DNA of 64,000 nt from Paraburkholderia lacunae (GCF_003353175.1 NZ_QHKS01000031.1:17658-81657); one strand, 5' to 3'; positions 1 to 9,140 are shown, numbered from the stretch's first letter. Notes: a model not told the origin generated them from the sequence alone. Numbers and translations: made by a program.

Positions 1-1313
1 GTGACGCCCTGCCATTGCGATTCGAGCGCTCCTGGCTCAACCGGGAAATATGCGCCACGCACGGCGGCAAGATTCGCGGCATCGCGCAACTCGCCGACCT
101 GCGCACCGCCCTGCGTGAGCCGCGCGCCGTATTGCGCGCTCGTCAGCGGCGCCTTGCCGGCGGCTGCCTGCGACGCTGGATCGTGACAGTGCGCCTCGAT
201 GCTATCGATCAATCCATCGCGGTATTGATTGATCGACTTATGCAAATCGGCCAGTTCGGGCGTGGTCGCCGTGAGATGCGTGACGAGCGGCGTCCAGCTA
301 GCGAGGAACTCGGCTAGCGCCTTGCCGCCGTCGCGCAATTCGCCTCTGATGATCCGCGAGCACGCTGCTTTCAACGCGTCGTCCGAGAGTCCTTCGATCA
401 CGACACCGGCATCGTGCGTCGATGCGCCGTCCGTGTGCGGAATCGGAAGTTCGAGGGTTTCGCGTAACGTTTCGCGAGCGCGCAAGACGACCTCGACGCC
501 TTCGTCGTGTCCATACCCTCGCCCGCTTGCGGACGTGAGCGCGTAGGCGTCCACCTGGCCGAGCCGGTACATGCCGCGGCCGAGCAAAAACAATTGGCCT
601 GCATCGTATGCGCCCCGGCTCGCATGATGCGCGTGACGGGCGGTCTGCACCTGTTGCCACATCAGCAGCGCGCGGTCCGCGCATTCGGTCAGACCTTCGC
701 GCATGTGGTCGATGCAGGTCTTGAGGAGCGCGCCATCGCCGGACATCTCCTGGCCGAGCGCCGCCACGTCGTGGTGGAATGCGGCCTTGGCGCTACGAGG
801 CAAGGTTCTGTCGATCCGGCTCGCCCAATTCGACATCACGTTCCGTTCATCGGATGTCAATGGGCGTCCCGGAACCGGTGCGGGATAGTCCGGTCGGGCA
901 TCGCTCACGGCGAAGATGATTCCAGGTATCGGCGGGCGCGAAAGGCCGTACTCGGCCGCGAGGTCCACTGGTTCCGGCATCGTGGGAGCCGTCGAACTGC
1001 CCGCTGCCATCGCGGGCCTTGGTGCACCCGTTGATGTGGCGGCTGTGTGGGCATCGGTGCCTGCGCCACCCGGTCGATGCAGCGAAGCCGGCAGGTTGCC
1101 GTGCAACTGGGGACGCTGCCGGGGTTGCTGCTGATGCCGCTGTGCGCGCATGGACGACGGCGTCAGCGCCGCAAACAATCCCGCAGCGCGGCTGCGCAGC
1201 GGTGAACGTCTACGTGACGGCGCGCCAGACGACGTCGATCCCGATTGATCGTGCTCCGCAGCGTCGGCTGCGGCACTCGTGAAGGGCGCGGAGGGGCTAT
1301 CGACACGTTTCAT
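1..1313 (-). CDS. NEL-domain (IpaH/SspH-type) E3 ubiquitin ligase effector, partial
   Basis: The frame stays open from the ATG at 1313 to the window edge, giving 437 residues and no stop. Residues 1-140 are low complexity (Ser, Pro, Arg, Gln) and contain no leucine-rich repeats. From about residue 150 it reads like the novel E3 ligase (NEL) domain of IpaH/SspH/SlrP. The clearest marks are TECADRALLMW with the catalytic Cys211-x-Asp213 pair, then LLGRGMYRLGQVDAYA, an acidic DEGVEVVLRARE segment and a Trp-containing SWTPLV. NEL proteins transfer ubiquitin inside host cells after type III delivery. A NEL domain without LRRs recalls Ralstonia RipAW/RipAR, from memory. An exact hrpII box lies 184 bp upstream. 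The true C-terminus is outside the window. Confidence 0.8.
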   Translation of the reverse strand, partial: MKRVDSPSAPFTSAAADAAEHDQSGSTSSGAPSRRRSPLRSRAAGLFAALTPSSMRAQRHQQQPRQRPQLHGNLPASLHRPGGAGTDAHTAATSTGAPRPAMAAGSSTAPTMPEPVDLAAEYGLSRPPIPGIIFAVSDARPDYPAPVPGRPLTSDERNVMSNWASRIDRTLPRSAKAAFHHDVAALGQEMSGDGALLKTCIDHMREGLTECADRALLMWQQVQTARHAHHASRGAYDAGQLFLLGRGMYRLGQVDAYALTSASGRGYGHDEGVEVVLRARETLRETLELPIPHTDGASTHDAGVVIEGLSDDALKAACSRIIRGELRDGGKALAEFLASWTPLVTHLTATTPELADLHKSINQYRDGLIDSIEAHCHDPASQAAAGKAPLTSAQYGARLTQGGAQVGELRDAANLAAVRGAYFPVEPGALESQWQGV

Positions 1314-1457
1314 GGCTGTCCTGAGATCGGTTTGGCGTGCCGGTCAGCGATGCAAGCGGTCGACAACGCACCACGGCACAAACGCGCAACGCGAGTGACG
1401 CTGCGCGCGCATGGACTTGCAGGCGGATCGCGAAAGCGACGTCTCCTGAATACGCCA

Positions 1458-1520
1458 AGTATCGCAAGCGCCGCGCGGCACACGATCGAGAGTCAGCGAA
1501 ATCCGTATTCCGTCAGCGAA
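1458..1520 (-). promoter_or_regulatory. hrpII box and -10 for the NEL effector
   Basis: On the minus strand TTCG (1520-1517), 16 bases, TTCG (1500-1497), then 33 bases to GATACT (1463-1458). This matches the HrpB-dependent hrpII arrangement of Ralstonia. The next gene is the NEL protein starting at 1313. It is back to back with the box at 1592-1615. Confidence 0.8.
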
Positions 1521-1591
1521 CCGGTTCAATGAAGCCTGAACGGCAGGCTTGTTTCGCAGCGAGCGACTGTTGGGTTACACAGCCGCGCTGT

Positions 1592-1654
1592 TTCGCCGTC
1601 GTCGCCGCCTATTCGCCGTATCTTGGTTGCTTGCGGATTGTCGGCGGCCACAAT
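1592..1654 (+). promoter_or_regulatory. hrpII box and -10 for the 759-aa protein
   Basis: TTCG at 1592-1595, 16 bases, TTCG at 1612-1615, then 33 bases to CACAAT at 1649-1654. The candidate start codon follows at 1740. Together with 1497-1520 it makes a divergent HrpB-type promoter. Confidence 0.8.
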
Positions 1655-1739
1655 CGGCTCGTCACAGGCTCATGCGTCGCGGAATCCTCTGGTTTCGCGC
1701 GGCGGCATCGGTGAGCCACCGCCCGACGAAAGGATGCAT

Positions 1740-4019
1740 ATGGTTCAGCCGATTCGATCCCCGCAACGACCTCACGACGTGCCGGAGCATGAAGCCGCAA
1801 CGACCGGAGCAACCGGAGCAACTGGAACAACAAGCGGCGCGCAAAGCGGCGCACAGCAGCCCGCGCAACAGGGACGCCGGTTGCGTGCCGGCGCGAATCC
1901 GCTCATCGCCGGCTTGCCGGCGCGTCCGCCGGCGGCTGAAGGCGCGTCGTCATCGTCTTCGATCGAAGCGACGCCCGTCACGCAGCAACGGTCCGAGCCC
2001 ACGAGCCGTGCCATCGTGCTCGGGGCGAGGCAGCGCGATATTGATGCGATACTCGCATTCGCCGATGAAATCCGCGAGATCGAGACCCGGTTACTCGCGC
2101 TGAAGGCACCCGCACAGTCCGATGCGCCCGACGCGCCCGATGCCCCGCCAATGTCGCAAGCCGAAGTTCAGCAGGCCATTGCGCGGCTCGAAGCGCGCGA
2201 CGAGATCGCACAGCGCAGCGTCGACACGCTCGGCAAACAGTGCGAACGCGCGCGTGCGGTTGTCGAAAAGCTGAATGCGTCGCTCGAAGAAAAGTCGAGC
2301 CGCCTCGAACAATTGCATGAAGCCCGTACCGCCGACGCGCCCGTCGCAAGCATCGCGGCACGTCCGCCGCAAGCCGGCACGAGCCGCGCCGAACTGCGCG
2401 CCGCGCACGAGCAACGTATCGCCGCATTGGGGCAGCAGGTCCATCTGCTAAAGAGCAGCCGCAGCAACGCGGCGCGCGAAGTGCAAGCCGTGGCGAGCCG
2501 CGATACGCTGCGCGCTTTGGGAGACGTCGGCACCTTCGAAATGATCGACCACGTGAGTCCCGAACTCGCGGACAAGGTCACCGAATGGCTGCACGGCCTG
2601 CAGCCTGCGCAAGGCCGGCCGTCGCGCCGTCCGCCGGATCCCGAGCGTCAGTTTCAGGAATCTTTCGACACTGCGCTCGATCGCATTGTGCAAAGTGGTG
2701 CCGCAGAACCGCAAGTCAAGCCGGAAGACGCGTTGCAGGCGTTCATGGCGCTCGTGTTGCATCCCCGGCTCAAGCCGTTGTACCCCGTCGTCGAGCGCTT
2801 GCTGGTGGAGGACTTCGCCCGCAGCTTGCGCGTGTCGACGGTTGCGCGGCGGCAAGGCAAAACAATGGACCACATGAATGGGTTTCGCCGCTGGCTCGGT
2901 GTGACGCCCGCGCAAATCGCCACGCGCGAGGTGTTGCGGGTGTTCAGGAACGCGCAGCACAACCTGCAGGCCGCCGTGCAACGTCAATCGTCCGGCGTGA
3001 CCTTCGGCGAGGTGCGCCTGATAGGTCCGGACATCGCGCGCGCGGCCGGGCAGGTCGAGACCGTGACCACGGCGCTCACCGCGAATCGCGCGGCGTTTCA
3101 GGCCATGATCGAGGCGGTGGAGAAACAGTTCGCGAAGCTCATCGACATCGACGACATCGAAGCACTGGGTCAACATGTGGCGCCGAAACTCGACGCCTAC
3201 TACAAGGACAGGATTGCCGAAGTGAACGCCGAGCGCACCAGGCTCACGCGCGAGGGCATGCCGAAAGCGAAAACAGGTGAGTCACTTTCGGTCGGAACAG
3301 GCGCAAGCCATGGCGATATCGACCAACTGGAAATTCGCATTGGACGTCTACAAGGCGAAATACTTCAATACGCGGAGCAGCACAAGAAAGAGTTCGAGCA
3401 CTACGCGAAGCTCAGCGCGCGTCACATGACCGTATCCGACGAAGTCGAAGACATCGGGCAACAACTGTCGGCTCATCGCCAGACGCTGAAGGATTTGCGT
3501 GATGGAAGTAAAATCCAGATGCGGCAGCGTACGGCTCGTGGCAATCAGAGCGAACCGATCGAAAACCGTCTCGGTCAACTGTGGGACAGCGTCTCGCGCG
3601 AACCGGCGCTATTGCGAGTAATTTCGCGCGGCGCGCTGGAACGCGTGATCAAGGTGCACGTCGAACAGACATCCGGGCAGATGCACGCGCGGATGAGCAA
3701 GGTGATGCGCACGGGCACGTTCGTTTCGCGCGCCGGCTTACTGCGCGTGATTGCCGAAGTCGCACGTCATGAAATCGAGCAGCCTCAGTCGGCGCTCGTT
3801 GCGCAAGACCGCGACGCATTCGAGCGCATTGCGCAAGGCTATCCGCGTGGGCGCATCGACGCGCTCTGCCATCATGGCCGGACCATAGGCCACGGCGTGC
3901 GCAACAGTGCGCGCGGCGTCGAGGAATCGCGTACTGGCACGAGCCAGTACGCGCTCGAATGGATACGCGGCCAGGGCGCGCGTATCAGCCATTTGCATCC
4001 GTGGATATCGCCGTATTGA
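1740..4019 (+). CDS. candidate type III effector, large coiled-coil protein of unknown function
   Basis: A 759-residue protein I do not recognise. The ATG at 1740 is preferred because AAAGG sits about 6 bases upstream and it follows an exact hrpII box (1592-1615); another ATG is at 1734 and the frame is open back to 1623. The first 100 residues are Gln/Ala/Gly/Pro-rich, including GATGATG repeats, as is usual for type III signals. From about residue 100 it is mostly helical with charged heptad-like stretches around genomic 2150-2500 and 3200-3550, so probably coiled coil. No catalytic motif, signal peptide or membrane segment is visible. The promoter and divergent NEL neighbour argue for a secreted protein. 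Confidence 0.65.
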   Translation: MVQPIRSPQRPHDVPEHEAATTGATGATGTTSGAQSGAQQPAQQGRRLRAGANPLIAGLPARPPAAEGASSSSSIEATPVTQQRSEPTSRAIVLGARQRDIDAILAFADEIREIETRLLALKAPAQSDAPDAPDAPPMSQAEVQQAIARLEARDEIAQRSVDTLGKQCERARAVVEKLNASLEEKSSRLEQLHEARTADAPVASIAARPPQAGTSRAELRAAHEQRIAALGQQVHLLKSSRSNAAREVQAVASRDTLRALGDVGTFEMIDHVSPELADKVTEWLHGLQPAQGRPSRRPPDPERQFQESFDTALDRIVQSGAAEPQVKPEDALQAFMALVLHPRLKPLYPVVERLLVEDFARSLRVSTVARRQGKTMDHMNGFRRWLGVTPAQIATREVLRVFRNAQHNLQAAVQRQSSGVTFGEVRLIGPDIARAAGQVETVTTALTANRAAFQAMIEAVEKQFAKLIDIDDIEALGQHVAPKLDAYYKDRIAEVNAERTRLTREGMPKAKTGESLSVGTGASHGDIDQLEIRIGRLQGEILQYAEQHKKEFEHYAKLSARHMTVSDEVEDIGQQLSAHRQTLKDLRDGSKIQMRQRTARGNQSEPIENRLGQLWDSVSREPALLRVISRGALERVIKVHVEQTSGQMHARMSKVMRTGTFVSRAGLLRVIAEVARHEIEQPQSALVAQDRDAFERIAQGYPRGRIDALCHHGRTIGHGVRNSARGVEESRTGTSQYALEWIRGQGARISHLHPWISPY

Positions 4020-4189
4020 AGCGCGCGACGCGCATCGGATATGCGGAATATCCCGGCACGACGCCCATGGGCAACGCCGTCAGGTTCACGAATATGTCGC
4101 GGAGGCCGCCGATGCCTGAACGCGCCACGGCCTAACCCGCACAAACGAGAAGCGTTGACCCGGTAGTCCCGATGCTGCGCATATCCCGT

Positions 4190-4615
4190 CTAGTGGAGTC
4201 CGTCATTGAACAGACTCCACAGCATGTCCTGTTCGATATCCCATGCCCTGCTGACTGCAATTGATGCCTCGATATCATCAACTACGATGACGACCTGGCC
4301 GTGTCGATCGGTGTACAGGACTTCGATATTGATACCAGCGTCGGCCATTCTGCGCATAAAGTGGCTGGACTGTCCTCCTACGGATTGATTGAGTCTCGGG
4401 ATGAGCACATCTCGTTCGGACAATACTTGTATGTTTGCGGCGAGAAGCGCACGACGGGCACTGGATACATCCTTAACAAGGAAATGTCCCACGCCACATC
4501 CGTCAACAACGAACACGCCGCCACCTTCAATGCGCACACCTGCTCTGTCAAGAGCGTCGGCCATTTCGGCGAGGGTACCAGGACGGTCCACTAAAGCAAT
4601 TGCCAGGTTCTTCAT
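4190..4615 (-). CDS. tandem ACT-domain protein
   Basis: A 141-residue protein with two ACT-like halves. The first begins MKNLAIALVDRPGTLAEMADAL, with the ACT D-R-P-G-T-L turn; the second runs around MRRMADAGINIEVLYTDRHG. ACT domains are small ligand-binding regulatory units, often for amino acids. No enzymatic domain is attached. The start at 4615 is chosen because the earlier GTG at 4633 overlaps the upstream cupin stop and has no spaced ribosome site. It probably forms a two-gene unit with the cupin. Ligand unknown. Confidence 0.75.
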   Translation of the reverse strand: MKNLAIALVDRPGTLAEMADALDRAGVRIEGGGVFVVDGCGVGHFLVKDVSSARRALLAANIQVLSERDVLIPRLNQSVGGQSSHFMRRMADAGINIEVLYTDRHGQVVIVVDDIEASIAVSRAWDIEQDMLWSLFNDGLH

Positions 4616-4625
4616 GGAAAAGTTC

Positions 4626-5156
4626 TCAACCACCCTTCTTCGCCACGAAGGAATCCCTGGCGCCCGGCTTCAGCACTACATATGCACGCCTCCACGGCTG
4701 ATCGTCGATCAGGCGCCATTTGTGGCCGATGCCGATATTGTCCTCGGCGAGCAGGACATCTCCGGGTCGCACCACGAATGTCTCGCCCTCACGGGTAGTG
4801 AATTCAAGCGTTCCCGACAGCGTAATCACGTATTGAGACTCCGGGGCAGTGTGCCAACCGTACGAGGCGTGCGCGGGCGTTTCCTTAAAATGGATGGCGA
4901 CTACATCAGTGCGATCCATTTGGTCTATCGTGCCTTCAAGCACACGCGATGCATTATCGGGCCCAGTGTATAGCTTGAACGCCCGTACCCCAGCATCCAC
5001 CGAAGTGCCTGCTCCCGTGGTCGCAGCGACAGCACTACGAGCCCCCGAAATGCTCGCACCCGCAGTCACGGCGACAGCCCCGACACCCAAGGCGCGAAGC
5101 AGACCGCGCCTGCCTTTCGGTAGGTTCATTGAGCTCGCCTTCATTATCCGTTTCAT
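4626..5156 (-). CDS. Tat-exported cupin-domain protein
   Basis: A 176-residue protein starting at 5156 behind AGAGAGGAA. The N-terminus has a twin-arginine type signal (GRRGLLRALGVGAVAVTAG, ending near ARSAVAA). A cupin beta-barrel follows, with WHTAPESQYVITLSGTLEF and VVRPGDVLLAEDNIGIGHKW supplying the two conserved cupin boxes with metal-type His and Glu residues. Cupins of this kind bind small ligands or act as dioxygenases or isomerases; the substrate cannot be read. It lies 10 bp upstream of the ACT gene and is probably co-transcribed. A longer open frame to 5384 lacks a convincing start. Confidence 0.75.
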   Translation of the reverse strand: MKRIMKASSMNLPKGRRGLLRALGVGAVAVTAGASISGARSAVAATTGAGTSVDAGVRAFKLYTGPDNASRVLEGTIDQMDRTDVVAIHFKETPAHASYGWHTAPESQYVITLSGTLEFTTREGETFVVRPGDVLLAEDNIGIGHKWRLIDDQPWRRAYVVLKPGARDSFVAKKGG

Positions 5157-5340
5157 GATGTTCCTCTCTGGCTGTGATACTCGCGATGAAACACGACGGG
5201 GATGCTGCGGCTCGCGCGCCGCTCCCTTCGTGTGACTTCGTTCCAATGCGGATCGGGACATACCTATCCCGATCGGTTCAGCTATCGCAAACGCCTCACC
5301 TTCCGTACAGCGGCAGGACGCTTGAGAGCGCCCATGGCGC

Positions 5341-6987
5341 TTATAGCGCCATGTCAGCCGCAGCCTTGTTCGGCCGGGGCGCACCCGCTCCCGCGGTCGA
5401 ACGCGGCGCGACGGTGAGGTCGATCTGCGGCGGCGGCGTCAGCTGCAGCACGTCGCTGGAATAGGTCCATTCCTGATAGACCCTGGCCGGGCTGTCGTTC
5501 AGCCTGGTCCCGTAGCTCGGCACGATCTGGCGGATCTTTTCCTGCCAGGCCGGCGTCGCGACCTTGTCCTTGAACACCTTCTCGAGCAGGCTGAGCATGA
5601 TCGGCGCAGCGGTCGAGGCACCCGGCGACGCGCCCAGCAGACCGGCGATACTGCCATCCTGCGAACTCACGATTTCCGTACCGAGCTTGAGGACGCCGCC
5701 CTTCGCACCGTCGCGCTTGATGATCTGAACGCGCTGACCGGCTTGCCACAGGCGCCAGTCTTCCTTCTTCGCCTGCGGGAAGTATTCCTTCAGGGCATTG
5801 AAGCGATCGTCATCCGACAACATCAGCTGACCGGCCAGGTATTCGACCAACGGAAACTCGTCGATGCCCACATGCACCATCGGCACGACGTTATGCACAT
5901 TGGTGCTGCTCAGGAGATCGAGGTACGACCCGGTCTTCAGGAATTTGGTCGAGAATGTCGCGAACGGTCCGAACAGAATGATTTTCTTGCCGTCGATGAT
6001 GCGCGTGTCCAGGTGCGGCACCGACATCGGCGGCGAACCGACGGAAGCCTTGCCGTAAGCCTTGGCCAGGTGCCGGCTCACGATCTCCGGCTTGTCCGTC
6101 ACCAGGAACGAACCACCGACGGGAAACGCACCGTAGTCTTTGGCTTCCGGGATGCCCGATGCCTGCAGCAGGTGCAGCGCACCACCGCCTGCACCGATGA
6201 ACACAAACTTCGCGTCCACGTCCTGCCCGGAATCACCGGTCTGGGTCTTCACGTAGGACACTCGCCACGTACCATCGGCATTGCGTTTGATGCTTCGTAC
6301 TTCACTGGAGAGCGAAAGCGTGAAATTGGGCTGGCTCTGCAGGTATCCGACGAACTGGCGCGTAATCTCGCCGAAGTTCACGTCGGTGCCCACGGGGGAC
6401 CAGGTCGCCGCGACCTTCTGCGCGGGGTCGCGCCCCTCCATCATCAGCGGAACCCACTGCCTGATCTGGTCGAAATCGTCCGAGTACTTCATACCGCGGA
6501 ACAACGGGCTCGCCTGCAGCGCATCGTAGCGTTTCTTGAGGAAACGGACGTTGTCGTCTCCCCAGACGAAGCTCATGTGCGGAGTCGAATTAATGAACGA
6601 TCGCGGATTCCTGAGCACATCGTTCCTGACCTGCCAGGCCCAGAACTGGCGCGACACCTGAAAGGCCTCGTTGATTTCGACGGCCTTCGAAATGTCGATC
6701 GTGCCGTCCGGCTTCTCGGGCGTGTAGTTGAGTTCGGCCAACGCGGAATGTCCCGTGCCCGCATTGTTCCAGCCATTCGAGCTTTCCTTGGCCACGCCGT
6801 CGAGGCGCTCGATCATCATGATCGACCAGTCGGGCTGGAGCTCATGGAGCCATACGCCCAACGTCGAACTCATGATGCCGCCGCCCACCAGCAGGACATC
6901 GACCTTTTTCGTCTCGCCAGCCTGCGCGGAAAGCGCGCTCACCGAAAGAACCAACCCCAACAATACCGCTCTTGTCGTCTTGACCAC
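5341..6987 (-). CDS. mqo: malate:quinone oxidoreductase
   Basis: Mqo oxidises malate to oxaloacetate and passes electrons to the quinone pool at the inner membrane. The protein has a hydrophobic leader followed by a Rossmann FAD motif (VDVLLVGGGIMSSTLG) and the Mqo signature region SSNGWNNAGTGHSALAELNYTP. Later blocks include VFIGAGGGALHLLQASGIPEAK and LLGASPGASTAAPIML. At about 548 residues it is full length for the family. I use the GTG at 6987 because AGAAGGA lies nine bases upstream; the in-frame TTG at 6996 abuts the ribosome site. A cleavable-looking N-terminus, seen in some beta-proteobacterial Mqo proteins, is the only odd feature. It is chromosomal metabolism inside the effector island. 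Confidence 0.95.
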   Translation of the reverse strand: MVKTTRAVLLGLVLSVSALSAQAGETKKVDVLLVGGGIMSSTLGVWLHELQPDWSIMMIERLDGVAKESSNGWNNAGTGHSALAELNYTPEKPDGTIDISKAVEINEAFQVSRQFWAWQVRNDVLRNPRSFINSTPHMSFVWGDDNVRFLKKRYDALQASPLFRGMKYSDDFDQIRQWVPLMMEGRDPAQKVAATWSPVGTDVNFGEITRQFVGYLQSQPNFTLSLSSEVRSIKRNADGTWRVSYVKTQTGDSGQDVDAKFVFIGAGGGALHLLQASGIPEAKDYGAFPVGGSFLVTDKPEIVSRHLAKAYGKASVGSPPMSVPHLDTRIIDGKKIILFGPFATFSTKFLKTGSYLDLLSSTNVHNVVPMVHVGIDEFPLVEYLAGQLMLSDDDRFNALKEYFPQAKKEDWRLWQAGQRVQIIKRDGAKGGVLKLGTEIVSSQDGSIAGLLGASPGASTAAPIMLSLLEKVFKDKVATPAWQEKIRQIVPSYGTRLNDSPARVYQEWTYSSDVLQLTPPPQIDLTVAPRSTAGAGAPRPNKAAADMAL

Positions 6988-7098
6988 TGTGAACAATCCT
7001 TCTCAATATGCACAAAGTCTTTGTCGAGGTTTCGAATTGGACGCCTCATGGCCTCATGGCCGTTCTTCGTGCAACAACTCGCCCAGTCGGCGCCCCGA

Positions 7099-7461
7099 TC
7101 AGGAATGCGATGGCGTTGCGACCTGATCGGCTGGCACCTGCCTGCAGCCGGTGGTACTGCTCAGGTGCACGGGTGACGGTTTGCTGGTCGCTTCGCCACC
7201 ACGCATGCGCTTGATGGCGGCCGCAATATCGCCGCGGCGATGAGCCTCGGCATTCTGCGGTGATTGCGTCGACCGGTGCGGCGCGTGTTGGGCTGGCGGG
7301 CCCGACTTTGAGAAAGCCGTCGCAAGGCTTTGCAACGCGCGGATCACGCCGTTGGAACTGCGCGATCCGCGCGCCGACATAGCAGGTACGGGAGACGTCT
7401 TATCGGCGCTTGGCAACACTTCAGTTTGCCGTATGGTCCCTCGAAGGTTTGTCGCCTTCAT
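7099..7461 (-). CDS. small candidate type III secreted protein
   Basis: A 120-residue Ser/Ala/Pro/His-rich protein (MKATNLRGTIRQ start) with no recognised domain, membrane segment or signal peptide. The case for it is the promoter: an exact TTCG-N16-TTCG at 7532-7555 on the minus strand, then 33 bases to TAGCAT, ending 32 bp before the ATG. The composition resembles type III signals. The frame is open back to 7569, but that start would lie upstream of the predicted transcription start. The ribosome site is weak. It could be an effector fragment. Confidence 0.5.
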   Translation of the reverse strand: MKATNLRGTIRQTEVLPSADKTSPVPAMSARGSRSSNGVIRALQSLATAFSKSGPPAQHAPHRSTQSPQNAEAHRRGDIAAAIKRMRGGEATSKPSPVHLSSTTGCRQVPADQVATPSHS

Positions 7462-7492
7462 CAATTCGTCGCCTGTCACGTACGGTGTCGTG

Positions 7493-7555
7493 ATGCTAGG
7501 TCGCCAACGCCGTCGAAAGAGCGCCAGAGGCCGAAAACCTGGCCCTCGATGCGAA
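7493..7555 (-). promoter_or_regulatory. hrpII box and -10 for the 120-aa protein
   Basis: TTCG (7555-7552), 16 bases, TTCG (7535-7532), 33 bases, TAGCAT (7498-7493), all read on the minus strand. The geometry matches the other boxes here. Confidence 0.75.
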
Positions 7556-7682
7556 CGTTCATGCTTCACGCGTGCTGCGCGGCTCCGCCAATCGATGTAT
7601 CGTTGCGTCGATTGCCGCGGGTCTCACCGACTGCGATCCGCAGCCTGTCAACTATGATGAATTGCTGAATACCCTTCGATAC

Positions 7683-8087
7683 ATGAAATCTCTGAAGCGC
7701 TCGACCCGTGCAGGCGACCCGCGCGACGTCGACGGCGATGTGCCCCGGCTCGCACTCACTTGTCCGCCGGAACAGTTTGTCGCGTTGCTCGAAAAGCACT
7801 TCGGGCAGATTCGCGACTACTGCGCGCAACTCGACCTGTGTCTGTCCGAACGCCGCTATGCGGACGCGCTGACGATCGCACGCCGGCTGACCGGCACGGC
7901 GCAATGCCTCGGAACATCGGGCGACGACATCGCCGCGTTGCGCGAATACGAACACGCGCTCGAACTCGAGCAGACCGACGCCATCGAGCGGGCCGGCGGC
8001 AACGCGCAAATCGTCGCCTTCCGCCTGTGCGTCGCCATCAAGGAAGCACTCGCTGATCAGTCGGCGAAGCGCGACTGTTCCAATTGA
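7683..8087 (+). CDS. small helical protein, possibly a degenerate Hpt-like fold
   Basis: A 134-residue mostly helical protein. The stretch YADALTIARRLTGTAQCLG followed by ALREYEHALELE has the spacing of a histidine phosphotransfer (Hpt) helix pair, but Arg stands where the phosphorylated His should be, so any relationship is structural and weak. The ATG at 7683 lacks a clear ribosome site and the frame is open from 7572. No hrpII box was found. It lies between hrpII-linked genes and might be a regulator or chaperone-sized accessory protein. Confidence 0.5.
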   Translation: MKSLKRSTRAGDPRDVDGDVPRLALTCPPEQFVALLEKHFGQIRDYCAQLDLCLSERRYADALTIARRLTGTAQCLGTSGDDIAALREYEHALELEQTDAIERAGGNAQIVAFRLCVAIKEALADQSAKRDCSN

Positions 8088-8204
8088 CGCATCATTTCCC
8101 GCACGCAGCCTTCGGCGCGTTCGCTCATATCGTCCCAGGCGCCGGATTGGGGCGCGGCGAGCAACAGCAACACGTCCATTGACGAACACGCATGCCCGCG
8201 CCGC

Positions 8205-9140
8205 TCAGCCCGAACAGAACTCGTTCGCGCGTGCCTGCTGCGCTTGCCGGCGTGCACCACCAAACACGTGCTCGACGATTTCCGGCGAATAGCGATAGTT
8301 CCACCTCAGTTCGGCGCCCGGTTCGATCTCGCGTCGGGCAAAGAACGCGCGGATCGAGAAGTGCCGGCCGCAGCGTGACGACGCATCGAACGTCAGCGCC
8401 TCCATGTTGTAGCCGTCGTCATCGGCCTGGGCAACCGGCGCGCCTTCGGCGTCGTACGCGAGGGACGTGTTCGCCATCGCCAGAATGTTCTCGCCATCGA
8501 TAAAAGCGACGGCATTGTCCGAATTCGCGCTCAGCACGAACGATTCCTCCACGCAGGAAAAAAACATCGCCGCGCTCATGAGCCGGCCGCCATAGACGCC
8601 GAGACATTCGCCCGCGCGGATCGCCCGCGCCGCGAACGCGCCGCGCTCGCCAATGAGCGTGTGCTCGCGCGCATCGCGCAGGTCAGCGGGGCCGATCGTG
8701 CGGCAGTACATGGCGTTTGCATAGGCATCGGCGCGCGCGCGGTCAGGCAGACCCGGATCGATATAGCGCTGCACCGCGGCGAGATGCGAGTCCGCTGTCG
8801 CATTCGGCGCCTGCTTCGAGCGCAACGCGACGATGTAAACGGGATTCGACAACTCGTCGCGATACGGATAGCGGGCGTCTATTTGCGGCGAGTACGGCAG
8901 ACGCGGAATCGCATGATCGTGTTTGAACGCTTCGAAGGCTTCGCGCAGCGACTGCATGGCCTGGTCCGCGACGAGGGCGTCGTCGGCCAGCAACTCGTCG
9001 ATTTGCGCCTTCATCGCGGGCACGATATCGAAGATGGCTTCGTGCCGCGCCACCAGTCCCGGCATGCGCCCCGCCTCTGCAATGCGCTCGCGAATCGTGT
9101 CGACAAGCGCTTGCGCGCGCGGTTGGATCGTTACAGTCAT
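8205..9140 (-). CDS. SET-domain protein, candidate methyltransferase effector
   Basis: A 311-residue protein starting at 9140 with GAGG five bases upstream. The N-terminal 150 residues are helical and unrecognised. From residue 167 it reads as a SET domain: GAFAARAIRAGECLGVYGG (the G-x-F-A-x-x-x-I-x-x-G-E opening), then NTSLAYDAEG around 224-233 in place of the NHS/C motif, and ELRWNYRY at 277-284 matching the closing E-L-x-x-D-Y with Asn for Asp. SET domains methylate lysines; bacterial examples delivered to hosts modify histones. An exact hrpII box at 9232-9255 implies co-regulation with the T3SS. The altered NHS/C and Asn leave activity uncertain. Confidence 0.75.
   Translation of the reverse strand: MTVTIQPRAQALVDTIRERIAEAGRMPGLVARHEAIFDIVPAMKAQIDELLADDALVADQAMQSLREAFEAFKHDHAIPRLPYSPQIDARYPYRDELSNPVYIVALRSKQAPNATADSHLAAVQRYIDPGLPDRARADAYANAMYCRTIGPADLRDAREHTLIGERGAFAARAIRAGECLGVYGGRLMSAAMFFSCVEESFVLSANSDNAVAFIDGENILAMANTSLAYDAEGAPVAQADDDGYNMEALTFDASSRCGRHFSIRAFFARREIEPGAELRWNYRYSPEIVEHVFGGARRQAQQARANEFCSG

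Noticed and set aside
8057..8179. A 40-codon minus-strand frame (MDVLLLLAAPQSG start) between the small helical gene and the SET gene
   Set aside because: It has no ribosome site, overlaps the end of the convergent gene and has no recognisable content.
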